From: Catellatospora coxensis
GTDB taxonomy: Bacteria; Actinomycetota; Actinomycetes; Mycobacteriales; Micromonosporaceae
Assembly (NCBI RefSeq): GCF_016862635.1
Contig: NZ_BONI01000029.1
Location: 1-64,000 of the forward strand
DNA length: 64,000 nt
Direction of reading: 5' to 3'
Both the position numbers and the translations under genes were made by a program. The number at the start of each line of letters is the position of its first letter. Within the stretch, counting starts at the first letter, position 1. This document shows positions 49,189-57,652 of this stretch, in pieces. The notes under the pieces were generated by a model. The model saw nothing but the letters and a program-made list of their open reading frames with translations, was not told where the DNA came from and did not search any database.

Positions 49189-49349
49189 GCCGCCGAACAC
49201 CAGGTCGACCGCGTACGGGCGAAATCCCCGGGGTGCCGGTTCGAGCCCGGCCCGCTCCTCTTCCTGGGGCGGTAGTCCAAACGGTAGAGACACGGGGTCT
49301 TGATACTGACCCGTTCGCTTAAACGTACTGGTGTGTGCAATTCGGTGGC
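49189..49349 (+). ncRNA. Y-RNA-like RNA B with permuted tRNA-like domain and long stem
   Basis: Stem segments: 49189-49197 with 49341-49349 (9 bp, one G-U); 49198-49203 with 49328-49333 (6 bp); 49211-49219 with 49310-49318 (8 bp, one T-T mismatch); anticodon-stem-like 49226-49230 with 49293-49297 (CCCCG/CGGGG). The module inside has a 4-nt variable region, T-arm GCCGG-TTCGAGC-CCGGC (49235-49251), acceptor strand CCGCTCC (49252-49258) with GGGGCGG (49266-49272), 7-nt cap TCTTCCT, TA, D-stem GTC/GAC (49275-49277/49289-49291) and D-loop with GG at 49283-49284. Every helix of a class I tRNA body is kept, joined in permuted order. It starts 14 nt after RNA A and is followed by a terminator at 49358, so both may come from one transcript. 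Confidence 0.8.
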
Positions 49350-49357
49350 ACCCCGAG

Positions 49358-49384
49358 GCCCGGGAGAAGGACAGTCTCCCGGGC
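49358..49384. terminator. Terminator after RNA B
   Basis: GCCCGGGAGA (49358-49367) pairs with TCTCCCGGGC (49375-49384): perfect 10-bp stem with a 7-nt loop, then TTC. It also lies just past the stop of the convergent beta-helix lipoprotein. Confidence 0.8.
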
Positions 49385-49385
49385 T

Positions 49386-50576
49386 TCACCATGTCCGGCG
49401 GCAGTCCGTGTCGGCAAAGCCCTTGGCGGCGCCGGAGACGGTGTTGTCGCAGGCGACGACGTTGCCGGCGACGGGCGTCAGGTGGAATCCCCAGCCCGGG
49501 CCGTCGACGGCGGCGGTGTTGGCGGTGAACACGTTGCGGTCGCCCCACCCGTCGGCGACACGGTGGGTCTGGAAGCCGTCGCCGCGCGAGTGCCGGCCCG
49601 TGTTGGCTTTGATCAGCCAGCCGTTGCCCTTCACGTCGACCCACGAGTCGGCGTACGAGCCGGTCATGGCCGCGCCGTCGAACGTGTTGGCCTCGATGGT
49701 CCCGCCGGTGGTGCCCTCCTTGACGTCGACGGGTTCGGCCGTGGTGGCGCTGATCCGGTTGCCGCGGATCACGTTGCGGTCGCTGCGGTCGGGCTCGCAG
49801 GCGGTGACGTCGCACCAGTTGCTCTGCGCGGTGCCGACGTACACGCCCTCGCCGAACTTCGCCCGGCGCAGGCCGGTGTCGCGTACGACGCTGTCGCGCA
49901 CCAGGTTGTCGGAGCTGAAGGCGCGCAGGTGGACCGCCTCGTCGCCGACGTGCTCCACGGTCAGGCCGGTGAGCACGGCGTGGCTGGTGCGGTCGAGCAT
50001 GACGCCCTTCTGCGCGTTGCGGACCGTGAACCCGGTCAGCCGCCAGTGGTCCGCGCCGTCGAGGTGCAGGGCGTACCCGTGGCCGGTGCCCCCGCCGTCG
50101 AGCACCGCGCCGCGTCCGCCGCACAGGTGCACGGGTTTTCCAGCGGTGCCGGCGACGGTGGCGGCGAAGCGGCCCGCGTACACCCCGTCCGCGAGCCTGA
50201 TACTGTCCCCCGGCCGGGCCCGCGCCAGCGCGCCGGCCAGCGCCGACCCGTCTGCCACGGTCACCGTCGCGGGCGGGCAGGCCGCCGTGGCCCGGCTCGG
50301 CGTCGAGCCCGCGGCGGACCCGGCTCGGCCGGCGTCGGGTGCCGGGGTGGCTCCGGACGCCGCACCGGGATGCGGTCCCAGGCATCCGCCCAGCGCCATG
50401 AGCAGCAGCACGACCATCCCCGCCAGCAGGGACGTCGCCACGAACGGCAGCATTGGACCCCGGCCGCGCCGACGTGACCCGAGGCGGACTCCGTCGGCCG
50501 CCGCGACGCGCGCCGGCGAGGCCGGGCGGGGCGAGGCGTGCCGAGGGCTCGGCCGGCGCGGGGACGGTGCGGTCAT
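49386..50576 (-). CDS. Right-handed beta-helix lipoprotein
   Basis: 396 aa from the ATG at 50576, which overlaps the upstream gene's stop (ATGA). A basic Pro/Arg-rich N-terminus precedes a hydrophobic segment ending LLLMALGGCLG, a possible lipobox. The body (about residues 130-396) is a parallel beta-helix with PbH1-type repeats: LTGFTVRNAQKGVMLDRTSHAVLTGL, NLVRDSVVRDTGLRRAKFGEGVYVG, RNVIRGNRISATTAEPVDVKEG. Such folds bind or cleave/epimerise polysaccharides. It is the last gene of the GT2 operon, so it may act on the exported polymer. Confidence 0.8.
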   Translation of the reverse strand: MTAPSPRRPSPRHASPRPASPARVAAADGVRLGSRRRGRGPMLPFVATSLLAGMVVLLLMALGGCLGPHPGAASGATPAPDAGRAGSAAGSTPSRATAACPPATVTVADGSALAGALARARPGDSIRLADGVYAGRFAATVAGTAGKPVHLCGGRGAVLDGGGTGHGYALHLDGADHWRLTGFTVRNAQKGVMLDRTSHAVLTGLTVEHVGDEAVHLRAFSSDNLVRDSVVRDTGLRRAKFGEGVYVGTAQSNWCDVTACEPDRSDRNVIRGNRISATTAEPVDVKEGTTGGTIEANTFDGAAMTGSYADSWVDVKGNGWLIKANTGRHSRGDGFQTHRVADGWGDRNVFTANTAAVDGPGWGFHLTPVAGNVVACDNTVSGAAKGFADTDCRRTW

Positions 50577-52489
50577 TCGGCCATCACCACCCGGGCCCGG
50601 CCACGGGCCGTCTCGCGCGGGCTGGGCCGGCCGGGCTCGGACCGCCCCGGCGACGGCCCACCGGGGAACAGCGGTTTGGTCGCCGCGTACGGGTGGCCGT
50701 GGTCGTCGGGGCGGCGGCGGAACGCCAGCACGACGATGAGCAGCAGGATCGCGGTCCACAGCAGCGTCATCGGGCTGGCGTAGTGGCGCACCCGGGCCCA
50801 CAGCGTGCTGGTGTCCAGCCACGCGTCGGTCTGGTTGTCGCGCACCGTGAGCCTGCCCTCGGCGCGGCCGGTGTCCACCGCGCTGGGGCCGATGCCGGTG
50901 ATCGCGTTGCCGGCGGCGACCGAGCCGCCGACCGCGCCGACGAAGGTGACGCCGTGGCTGTTCGCGTCGTGGATGGTGTTGCCGCGCACCTCGGCGACGG
51001 AGTCGCGCACGTACACCCCGGTCCGGGTGCTCTCGATGAGGTTGCCGGTGATGCGGGCCCCGGCGACGCCGTCGCGGATCGCGATCGCCTGGCGGCGCTG
51101 GTCGGAGAGCCGGTTGGCGGTGAGGGTCAGGTCGCGCGTGCCGAGCCGGGCCACGATGCCCATGTCGCCGCCCTCGATCTGGTTCTCCTGGATGCTGACG
51201 TTCAGCCCGCCCAGGATCTCGAAGCCGTAGTGGCCGTTGCCGCGGGCGGTGCTGTGCGAGACCGTGTTCGCGCCGTAGCTGGCGGTGGACTGGCCGGACG
51301 CCGAGGGCCCGTCGGCCAGCGGCCGCCCGCTGAGGGTGAACCCGTTGCCGCCGTTGCGTTCGGCGGTCGTGTTGGTGATGCGGACCTGCTGGGTGGCCCG
51401 GGACAGCAGGAAGCCGTCGCCGCCGTTGTGCTGGGACACGGTGCGTTCGATGACCGCGTTGGTGGCGAAGCGGTGCAGCACCAGGCCGTGCTGCAGGCTG
51501 TCGCGCACCTTCGTGTCGGTGATCTTGATACCGTCGGCGCTGGACACGAACAGCCCGTACGCGTTGCCGACGAACTCGCTGTTGCCGATGGTCCCGGACA
51601 CGTAGGACAGGCTCGGCACGGTGAACCGGCTGTCCGGGCTGGCCACCCGGCCCCCGGACGAGATGCGCACCTCGCCGGGCAGGATCCGGCCGGGCGTCGC
51701 GGCGCTCGGCCCCTCGACCGCGCCGGTGTCGGGCCGGTCGGTGCCGGTCAGGCTGACCCCGCCGGTGCGGCCACTCCAGAACCCGAGATGCGACGCGCGG
51801 GCATGGCTCATGGCGAAGTTGCCGCCGATCGCCCGCAGGTAGGCCCGTCCGTCACGGACGTCGGTGTCGGGTTTGCCGGTACGCGGATCCCAGCTGGTCA
51901 CGCGCACCGGGGCCTGCTTGGTGCCCGCCAGGGTCAGGCCGCCGCCGAACGACACGATCGCCACGAAGCCGCTGCTGCGGCTGGCCAGGCGCAGTTCCAG
52001 GCCGCCGGGGTGGGCCAGCTTCAGCCGCGCCCCGGAGTTGAGGTAGATGTTCTCGGTCAGCAGGTACGCGCCCTGCTGCTGGCGGACGAACGTCTGCGGG
52101 GCGAGCCGCAGCAGGTCGTCGACCGTGTACGCGGCGGTGCGCGCGGTCAGCACCAGCGTGTAGCCGCCGGCGGTGTCGAGCCGGTAGGGCCGGTCCCACT
52201 TCTGCGTGGTGCTGCCCGGGGCCCGGCTGAGCAGATCACGCAGCGGGGCGACCGCGGTGACCGCCCTGACCTGGTTGAGCCACCGGTCCTCGGCCGCCAC
52301 CAGCGCGGCCTGCCGCTCGGCATCGGCCGGCGCGGCTTCGGCGGCGGCGGCGCGATGGGCCGCGGGTCGGGCCGCGGACGAGGGCGCGGCGGATGCGCCG
52401 AACGCGGCGAGCAGCACGGCGGCCGTGGCGGCACCGGCGAGCGCGGACGCGACCCGCCGAAAGGGCGCGGCTGCCCGGGGCCGGTTCAT
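50573..52489 (-). CDS. Membrane-anchored right-handed beta-helix protein (NosD/AlgG-like)
   Basis: 638 aa; the ATG at 52489 overlaps the GT2 stop. A signal peptide (VASALAGAATAAVLLAAFGASAA) is followed by a helical region to about residue 130. A long parallel beta-helix then fills about 130-580, with repeats such as VSYVSGTIGNSEFVGNAYGLFVS-like units, NAVIERTVSQHNGGDGFLLS and ARITGNLIESTRTGVYVRDS. A TM helix near the end (MTLLWTAILLLIVVLAFRRR) anchors it, with a cytoplasmic tail. The position between a synthase and a second beta-helix protein recalls AlgG-type epimerases of alginate systems; the actual chemistry is unknown. Confidence 0.8.
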   Translation of the reverse strand: MNRPRAAAPFRRVASALAGAATAAVLLAAFGASAAPSSAARPAAHRAAAAEAAPADAERQAALVAAEDRWLNQVRAVTAVAPLRDLLSRAPGSTTQKWDRPYRLDTAGGYTLVLTARTAAYTVDDLLRLAPQTFVRQQQGAYLLTENIYLNSGARLKLAHPGGLELRLASRSSGFVAIVSFGGGLTLAGTKQAPVRVTSWDPRTGKPDTDVRDGRAYLRAIGGNFAMSHARASHLGFWSGRTGGVSLTGTDRPDTGAVEGPSAATPGRILPGEVRISSGGRVASPDSRFTVPSLSYVSGTIGNSEFVGNAYGLFVSSADGIKITDTKVRDSLQHGLVLHRFATNAVIERTVSQHNGGDGFLLSRATQQVRITNTTAERNGGNGFTLSGRPLADGPSASGQSTASYGANTVSHSTARGNGHYGFEILGGLNVSIQENQIEGGDMGIVARLGTRDLTLTANRLSDQRRQAIAIRDGVAGARITGNLIESTRTGVYVRDSVAEVRGNTIHDANSHGVTFVGAVGGSVAAGNAITGIGPSAVDTGRAEGRLTVRDNQTDAWLDTSTLWARVRHYASPMTLLWTAILLLIVVLAFRRRPDDHGHPYAATKPLFPGGPSPGRSEPGRPSPRETARGRARVVMAE

Positions 52490-53781
52490 GCGGCGTCCGA
52501 CGAGACGGCCACGGCGCGGCGCCGGGCACGGGTGGGCGGGGACAGCGTGCTCGCGCCCTGGCCGTCGCCGCCGATCCGGTCCGCGCCGCGGGTCAGCCAG
52601 CCCTGCCGGTTCATGGTCGCGAACGCGTACAGCTTGATCGGTAGCGAGATTCCGATGACCACGGCCGCGACCAGCGGCAGCATCAGCAGTTCCCGCGGAT
52701 GGCGGCGCAGATGCGACCAGCCGCGGATGCCGCGCCCGACCAGCAGCCAGAACAGCACCACGATCGCGCCGCGCGGGCTCAGCTCCAGCCGGGACAGCAG
52801 CAGGTAGCCCAGGGCCATGCCCATGGTGACCGGCGTGAGCAGGATCTGCAGCACGGTGATCTTCGTGATCAGCGGGGTACGCCACAGCCAGCCCTTCCAC
52901 AGCGCGGTCAGGTAGCAGCGGTAGGAGTTGCGGCTCCAGCGCACCCGCTGCTTGACGAAGGCCCGCAGCGTCGACGGGAACATCGACATGGCCCGCGCCG
53001 AGGACTGGTGCACGGTGCGGTAGCCCGAGGCCAGCACCAGCCAGGTCAGCCTGCCGTCGTCCCCGGCCACGCAGCGCCGGCCGAGGAAGAACTCGTTCTC
53101 CAGGTGGTCGAGCACGGGCAGCACCACCGACCGCCGGTACGCCGCGGTGCGCCCGGACAGGCACGCCACGGCCCCGGCCCGGCCCATCGCCGGCACGTAG
53201 TCGTAGTAGCGCAGGTTGACCAGCCAGTCCGCGACCCGCCGCCAGACGCTGGTGGCGCGCTGGTGCACGTTCTGCTGGGTGCCGACGCCGCCGACGGTCG
53301 GGTCGGCGAACGGCATCTGCACCGCCGCCAGCAGCCCGCGCTGCCAGCGCGTGTCGGAGTCCACCAGCACGACGAGCTCGCCGCGGGCGGCGCGGATGCC
53401 GACACCCAGCGCCGAGCGCTTGCCCCGGTGCGTGAACGGCAGCACCCGCAGCCGCGGGTCCTCGACGTCGGCCAGCCGCCGCAGCACCTCGGTGTCGCCG
53501 ACGTCGGGCACGAGCACGACCTCGTCGGGGTTCTGGGCGAGCCAGCTGCGCAGGCACTCCAGCAGGATGTCCGGATCCTCGCGGTAGGACGGCACCACCA
53601 CCGACACCGACGTGCGGAAGTCGTTGAGGACCGGCCGGTCGAGCCGGGACAGCAGCACCCGGTAGAACCACAGCCCCCATACGAACGCGCCGGCCAGGCC
53701 CAGCGGCATCAGCTCGCGCCACGAGGTCTCGGCGGCCGCGGCGACCAGCCACGACCAGACGCCGTCGATGAACCGGGACAA
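52486..53781 (-). CDS. Processive glycosyltransferase family 2 (polysaccharide synthase-like)
   Basis: 431 aa. One TM helix lies at the N-terminus (ELMPLGLAGAFVWGLWFYRVLL), then a GT-A domain: SVSVVVPSYREDPDILLECL, LVVLVDSDTRWQRG (DxD-type metal site), GAVACLSGRTAAYRR, VAGDDGRLTWLVLASGYRTVHQ, and STLRAFVKQRVRWSRNSYR with the QxxRW motif of processive synthases. Three or more TM helices follow (ITVLQILLTPVTMGMALGYLLL; LLMLPLVAAVVIGISLPI). These are the hallmarks of hyaluronan/cellulose/alginate-type synthases that extrude a polymer. It is first in an overlapping operon with two beta-helix proteins. Confidence 0.88.
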   Translation of the reverse strand: MSRFIDGVWSWLVAAAAETSWRELMPLGLAGAFVWGLWFYRVLLSRLDRPVLNDFRTSVSVVVPSYREDPDILLECLRSWLAQNPDEVVLVPDVGDTEVLRRLADVEDPRLRVLPFTHRGKRSALGVGIRAARGELVVLVDSDTRWQRGLLAAVQMPFADPTVGGVGTQQNVHQRATSVWRRVADWLVNLRYYDYVPAMGRAGAVACLSGRTAAYRRSVVLPVLDHLENEFFLGRRCVAGDDGRLTWLVLASGYRTVHQSSARAMSMFPSTLRAFVKQRVRWSRNSYRCYLTALWKGWLWRTPLITKITVLQILLTPVTMGMALGYLLLSRLELSPRGAIVVLFWLLVGRGIRGWSHLRRHPRELLMLPLVAAVVIGISLPIKLYAFATMNRQGWLTRGADRIGGDGQGASTLSPPTRARRRAVAVSSDAA

Positions 53782-53935
53782 GGGGCGCCTCCAGCGATCC
53801 GGCGGGCCGCCGCGGCCCGCTCCACCGCTGTAAACCGGCGTACGCCCGGAAACGGGCCGGGTGGCCCGGCGATTACCGGCCGGTATTAGCTCCGCATTAA
53901 CCCCGCTATGGGGTGGTCTGGAGTAAATTCATGTT

Positions 53936-54667
53936 ATGACCGAACCCGCGAGGGCGCGGCATGGCGTGCCGGGCCTCGCCCTCGGTGCCGCGATGCTCGT
54001 CGCCGAACGACTCCGCAGGCTGACCGGCCCGGTCGACCCGGCCGAACAGGCCCGCATCGAAGACATGCTCACCAGCGGCGTCGAGCCCTCGCCCGCCGAC
54101 GCCCGCTCGCCGGTCGCCATCGCCGTCGGCCTCACCCAGCAGAGCTACGACCTCGCCAGACGCACCGGAGCCCAGCTCGGCGAAGCCACCCGCAACCAGG
54201 CCCGCAAGCTCGCCGGAGCCACCCGCGCCGCGCTGCCGGCGAACTCCCCGATCGACACCGCCCGCGACGTCGTCACCGCCGCCGGGCTGCGCGGGCGCGA
54301 CACCCTGGTCTCCAGCCGCGCCGCCGCGGCCGTCGCGCTGCGCGACACCGTCGACGAGAGCCTGACCTGGGTCGAGAAGTCGATCGTGCCGCGCATGGTG
54401 GACAACCTGATGCCATACCTGATCAACAGCGTGGTGCCGCGGCTCGTCGAGGGCGCCATCCCCGAGATCAGGCGCAAAGTCATCCCCGTCGTCATCGACG
54501 ACATGACCCGAGACCCCCGGCTCCAGGAGCTGATCACCGAGCAGAGCCGCGGCGTGCTCGCCAGCGCCACCGACGAGCTGCGCGAGACCTCCGCGACCGC
54601 CGACGACCGGATCGAGTCGTCGTTCCGGCGGGTCTTCCACCGCCACCACGCGAACGGTGAGCGGTGA
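53936..54667 (+). CDS. Helical protein of unknown function upstream of RDD gene
   Basis: 243 aa. Mostly amphipathic helices: PVAIAVGLTQQSYDLARRTGAQLG, ARDVVTAAGLRGRDTLVSSRAAA, LIDxxx-like VPRMVDNLMPYLINSVVPRLVEGAIPEIRRKVIPVVIDD. Repeats of the IVPRMV / VVPRLV type suggest a membrane-surface helical hairpin, but there is no clear TM helix. Its stop overlaps the start of the RDD gene (GTGA), so the two are coupled. Divergent from the GT2 operon, sharing a 154-bp promoter region. Function unknown. Confidence 0.6.
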   Translation: MTEPARARHGVPGLALGAAMLVAERLRRLTGPVDPAEQARIEDMLTSGVEPSPADARSPVAIAVGLTQQSYDLARRTGAQLGEATRNQARKLAGATRAALPANSPIDTARDVVTAAGLRGRDTLVSSRAAAAVALRDTVDESLTWVEKSIVPRMVDNLMPYLINSVVPRLVEGAIPEIRRKVIPVVIDDMTRDPRLQELITEQSRGVLASATDELRETSATADDRIESSFRRVFHRHHANGER

Positions 54668-55110
54668 CCGCGGCTGGCCACCATCCACCGTACGCAGGCA
54701 TGGTGTCCCGGGTCTCCGGGCTGGCCATCGACGCCGGGATGCTCGCGATCGCCTCGTCGCTGGCCGTGTCCGGCGTGCCCGCGGTCTGGTCCGCGCTGGC
54801 CGGCCAGGCCCCCGGCTGGCTCAAGGCGGCATCCGCGGTGGTCGCCGCGGTGCTGCCGGTCGTCTACTTCACCGCCTGCTGGTGGATGACCGGCCAGACC
54901 CTCGGCTCCCTGCTGTTCGGCACCGTCGTCCGCCGCACCGACGGCCGCCACGTAGGCCTCTGCCGCGCCTTCCTCCGCGCCGTCGTAGGCCTCGCCATCC
55001 CCGTCCTCTGGCTGATCGGCATGGTCGGCGTCCTGACGGACTCCAAACGCCGAGCCTGGCACGACCACCTCTTCGGCACCGTAGTCCTCTACATCGACCG
55101 CACGCCCTAA
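54664..55110 (+). CDS. RDD-family membrane protein
   Basis: 148 aa, GTG start overlapping the previous stop. RDD signature at the N-terminus: YAGMVSRVSGLAIDAGMLAIAS, with an Arg then Asp in helix 1. Three TM helices are visible: AIDAGMLAIASSLAVSGV, WLKAASAVVAAVLPVVYFTACWW, and FLRAVVGLAIPVLWLIGMVGVL. Between them lie the conserved GQTLGSLLFGTVVRRTDG and the end KRRAWHDHLFGTVVLYI. The family is widespread; transport or helper roles have been proposed. Coupling to the helical protein suggests a membrane pair. Confidence 0.85.
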   Translation: MTAAGHHPPYAGMVSRVSGLAIDAGMLAIASSLAVSGVPAVWSALAGQAPGWLKAASAVVAAVLPVVYFTACWWMTGQTLGSLLFGTVVRRTDGRHVGLCRAFLRAVVGLAIPVLWLIGMVGVLTDSKRRAWHDHLFGTVVLYIDRTP

Positions 55111-55159
55111 GGAAGGGCACCTTCTTATCGCTATTCGTAGAGGAAGGGCACCTTCTTAA
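55111..55159. repeat. Tandem copies of the GGAAGGGCACCTTCTTA element
   Basis: GGAAGGGCACCTTCTTA at 55111-55127 and 55142-55158, direct repeats 31 bp apart, starting right after the RDD stop. Each has an internal GAAGG/CCTTC stem. The same 14-mer builds terminators at 45344 and, with changes, at 60583 and 62795. The following gap to 55324 holds only the M23 gene's promoter. Confidence 0.8.
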
Positions 55160-55324
55160 CGTCGCAGCGCCGTGACCTGCGGATTCGAGCGCCTGCCGGG
55201 CGGTGGCGTTCAGGCGGCCGGGGGCGGCGTGTTGGCCGAGGCCCAGACCGACCAGGCGGCGGACCACGCCCCGTCCGCGGACGCGCGGACAGTTGCGGGA
55301 CACCCGCGGGAGTAGGGTCGGCGG

Positions 55325-56017
55325 GTGCGTTTCCCCCTCGTAGCCGCCGGCCTGGCGACCGCGCTCACCCTCGCCGCCTGTTCCGGGCCGACGGCCGGGC
55401 CCGCCTTCGTGCCGGCCGCCGCGCCGACGGCCGTCCCGTCCACGACACCGGCGGCCTCGCCGTCACCGTCGGCCGCCGCCTCGCCGTCGGCCGCCGCCAC
55501 CCACCACGTGTTCCCCGTGCTCGGCAAGAGCTCCTACGGGCGTACCCACCACGACTACCAGGCCACGGACGTGATGGCGCCGTGCGGGGCGACCGTCGTC
55601 GCGGTCACCGACGGCGTGGTGCTGGAGATCTCGCCGGTCGACCTGTACGACCCGAAGACCGACGACGGCGCGCTGCGCGGCGGCAAGTCGGTGTCGCTGC
55701 TCGGCGACGACGGCGTGCGCTACTACGGCTCGCACTTCTCCGCGATCGACGGCAAGATCCGCGCGGGCGTACGCGTGAAGGCGGGCCAGCCGCTGGGCAA
55801 GGTGGGCCGTACCGGCCTGGCCAGCGCCTGCCATCTGCACTTCGGCATGTCCCCGGAGTGTGCGAGCACCGGGGACTGGTGGATCCGGCGCGGCGTGATC
55901 TGGCCGTGGCGCTACCTCGACGCGTGGCGCAAGGGCGCCGTCAAGTCCCCCGTCACCGAGATCGACACCTGGGAACGCAAGAACGGCTGCTCCACCAAGC
56001 CGCCGAAGGGCGCCTGA
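55325..56017 (+). CDS. M23-family peptidase lipoprotein
   Basis: 230 aa. GTG start with TAGGGT (55313-55318) six bases upstream, so probably leaderless. The signal ends in a lipobox (GLATALTLAACSGP, Cys lipidated). A Ser/Pro/Ala linker precedes the M23 domain: RTHHDYQATDVMAPCGATVVAVTDGVV with the first zinc His and Asp, and HLHFGMSPEC with the second His pair (HxH). This is the LytM/lysostaphin-like fold that cleaves peptidoglycan cross-bridges or acts as a divisome activator. The C-terminus has extra Cys residues (about 180, 226). Confidence 0.88.
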   Translation: MRFPLVAAGLATALTLAACSGPTAGPAFVPAAAPTAVPSTTPAASPSPSAAASPSAAATHHVFPVLGKSSYGRTHHDYQATDVMAPCGATVVAVTDGVVLEISPVDLYDPKTDDGALRGGKSVSLLGDDGVRYYGSHFSAIDGKIRAGVRVKAGQPLGKVGRTGLASACHLHFGMSPECASTGDWWIRRGVIWPWRYLDAWRKGAVKSPVTEIDTWERKNGCSTKPPKGA

Positions 56018-56035
56018 CGCGCCCCCCATACACAG

Positions 56036-56092
56036 ACGTTGGCCTATCTCATCGAAAATCCGAGACTCGAATTCGATGAGATAGGCCAACGT
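56036..56092. terminator. Perfect 21-bp hairpin between convergent genes
   Basis: 56036-56056 and 56072-56092 are exact inverted copies with a 15-nt loop (ACGTTGGCC...GGCCAACGT at the ends), followed by TTT. It serves the M23 gene and the convergent MFS gene. Confidence 0.85.
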
Positions 56093-56112
56093 TTATGGCA
56101 AACGACGGCGCG

Positions 56113-57624
56113 TCAGCCGACGTGCACCGCGCCCTCCGCCGGCAGGTCGGACTTGCGGACCTTGATCAGTACGGTGATCACGATCGCCGACACGACCAGC
56201 AGCCCGCCGCCCCACGCGAACGCCGTCGCGAACCCGTGCACCGCCGCCTCGGCCTGCACGAACCCGGCCACCTGCGGGTCCATCCCCGGCTTGAGGTGCT
56301 CGGCCGCGTAGTCCGTGGTCGCGTTGAGCGCGAACGTGCTCAGCAGCGCCGCGCCCAGCGAGCCGCCCACCTGCTGGGTGGCGTTCAGCGTCGCGCTGGC
56401 CGCGCCGGCGTCGTGCTGCGGCACACCGACCAGCGCGAGGCTGGACAGCGGCACGAAGGTGAAGCCCAGGCCGAGGCCGAGCACGATCGCGCCGGGCAGC
56501 ACGTGGCTGGCGTACGACGTGGTCACGCCGATCTGGGTGAGGAACAGCATGGAGCCCGCGGCCAGCACCGCACCGGCGATCATCAGCGGCTTCGCGCCCA
56601 GCTTGGGCAGCAGCTGGCTGGCGACACCCGCGGAGATGAACACGCCCGCCGAGATCGGCAGCGAGGCGAGACCGGCCTCGATCGGGGTGTAGCCGAGCAC
56701 GCCCTGGAAGTAGAAGGTCAGGAAGAAGAACGCGCCCATCAGGCCGGCGCCGGTCAGGGTGCTGGACAGGTACGCGCCGCCGCGGTTGCGGTCGAGCAGG
56801 ATGCGCAGCGGCAGCAGCGGGTTCTTCGAGAACTTCTGGATGACGACGAACGCGACCAGCAGCAGCGCGCCGCCGATCATGTAGGCGAGCGCCTCCGGGG
56901 AGTCCCAGCCGTGCTCCGGCTCGGCCGCCTTGGTCAGGCCGTACACGAGGGAGATCAGGCCCAGGGTGACCACGATCGCGCCGGGGATGTCGTAGCGGGT
57001 GTTGCCCTCGGCCTTGCTCTCGGGCACGAACGGGATCGCCGCGGCGATGGCGATGATCGCGATCGGGATGTTGACCAGCAGGCACCAGCGCCAGTCGGCG
57101 TACTCGGTGAGCACCCCGCCCAGCAGCAGGCCGACCGCCGCGCCGCCACCGGCGATCGCGCCGTACACGGCGAACGCCTTGGCGCGCTCCTTGGCGTCGG
57201 TGAACAGCACCGTCAGCAGGGCCAGACCGGCCGGGGCGAGCAACGCGCCGAACGCGCCCTGCAGGCCGCGCGCCGCGAACAGGCTCAGGCCGTCCCAGGC
57301 CAGACCGCCCAGGGCGGACGCGGCCGCGAAGCCGATCGCGCCGGCGACGAAGGTCCGCTTGCGGCCCCAGTAGTCGGCGATGCGGCCGCCGAGCAGCAGC
57401 AGACCACCGAAGGTCAGGGTGTACGCGGTGAGCACCCACTGCCGCTCGGCGTCGGTGATGCCCAGGTCGTCCTGCATGGCGGGCAGCGCGATGTTCACGA
57501 TGGTCGCGTCGAGCACCACCATGAGCTGCGCGATCGCGATGATCGTCAGCGCCAGCCAGCGCCGGGGGTTCGGGGCGGCGGCGGAGGGTTCCGCTGCCTC
57601 GGGTCGGGAGACCGTGGTGGTCAT
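56113..57624 (-). CDS. DHA2-family MFS multidrug exporter (14 TM)
   Basis: 503 aa with about 14 hydrophobic helices. The DHA2 motif D1 (LMVVLDATIVNIALPAMQ) and motif A (GGRIADYWGRKRTFV) are clear, with motif C-like GPxxGGxL replaced by GGAAVGLLLGGVLTEY. These proton antiporters export lipophilic cations and antibiotics. The gene follows a TetR gene by 28 bp on the same strand, so the operon is repressor-exporter. The N-terminus is Ala/Pro-rich and cytoplasmic. Confidence 0.92.
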   Translation of the reverse strand: MTTTVSRPEAAEPSAAAPNPRRWLALTIIAIAQLMVVLDATIVNIALPAMQDDLGITDAERQWVLTAYTLTFGGLLLLGGRIADYWGRKRTFVAGAIGFAAASALGGLAWDGLSLFAARGLQGAFGALLAPAGLALLTVLFTDAKERAKAFAVYGAIAGGGAAVGLLLGGVLTEYADWRWCLLVNIPIAIIAIAAAIPFVPESKAEGNTRYDIPGAIVVTLGLISLVYGLTKAAEPEHGWDSPEALAYMIGGALLLVAFVVIQKFSKNPLLPLRILLDRNRGGAYLSSTLTGAGLMGAFFFLTFYFQGVLGYTPIEAGLASLPISAGVFISAGVASQLLPKLGAKPLMIAGAVLAAGSMLFLTQIGVTTSYASHVLPGAIVLGLGLGFTFVPLSSLALVGVPQHDAGAASATLNATQQVGGSLGAALLSTFALNATTDYAAEHLKPGMDPQVAGFVQAEAAVHGFATAFAWGGGLLVVSAIVITVLIKVRKSDLPAEGAVHVG

Positions 57625-57652
57625 CGTGGTGCCTTTCGGTGGTGAGGGTGTT

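Noticed and set aside
49034-49303. Possible 89-aa protein across the ncRNA region
   Set aside because: Its translation (GVAQLAEAAAIK-like) is the familiar artefact of translating tRNA-like DNA; the RNA folding explains the sequence better.
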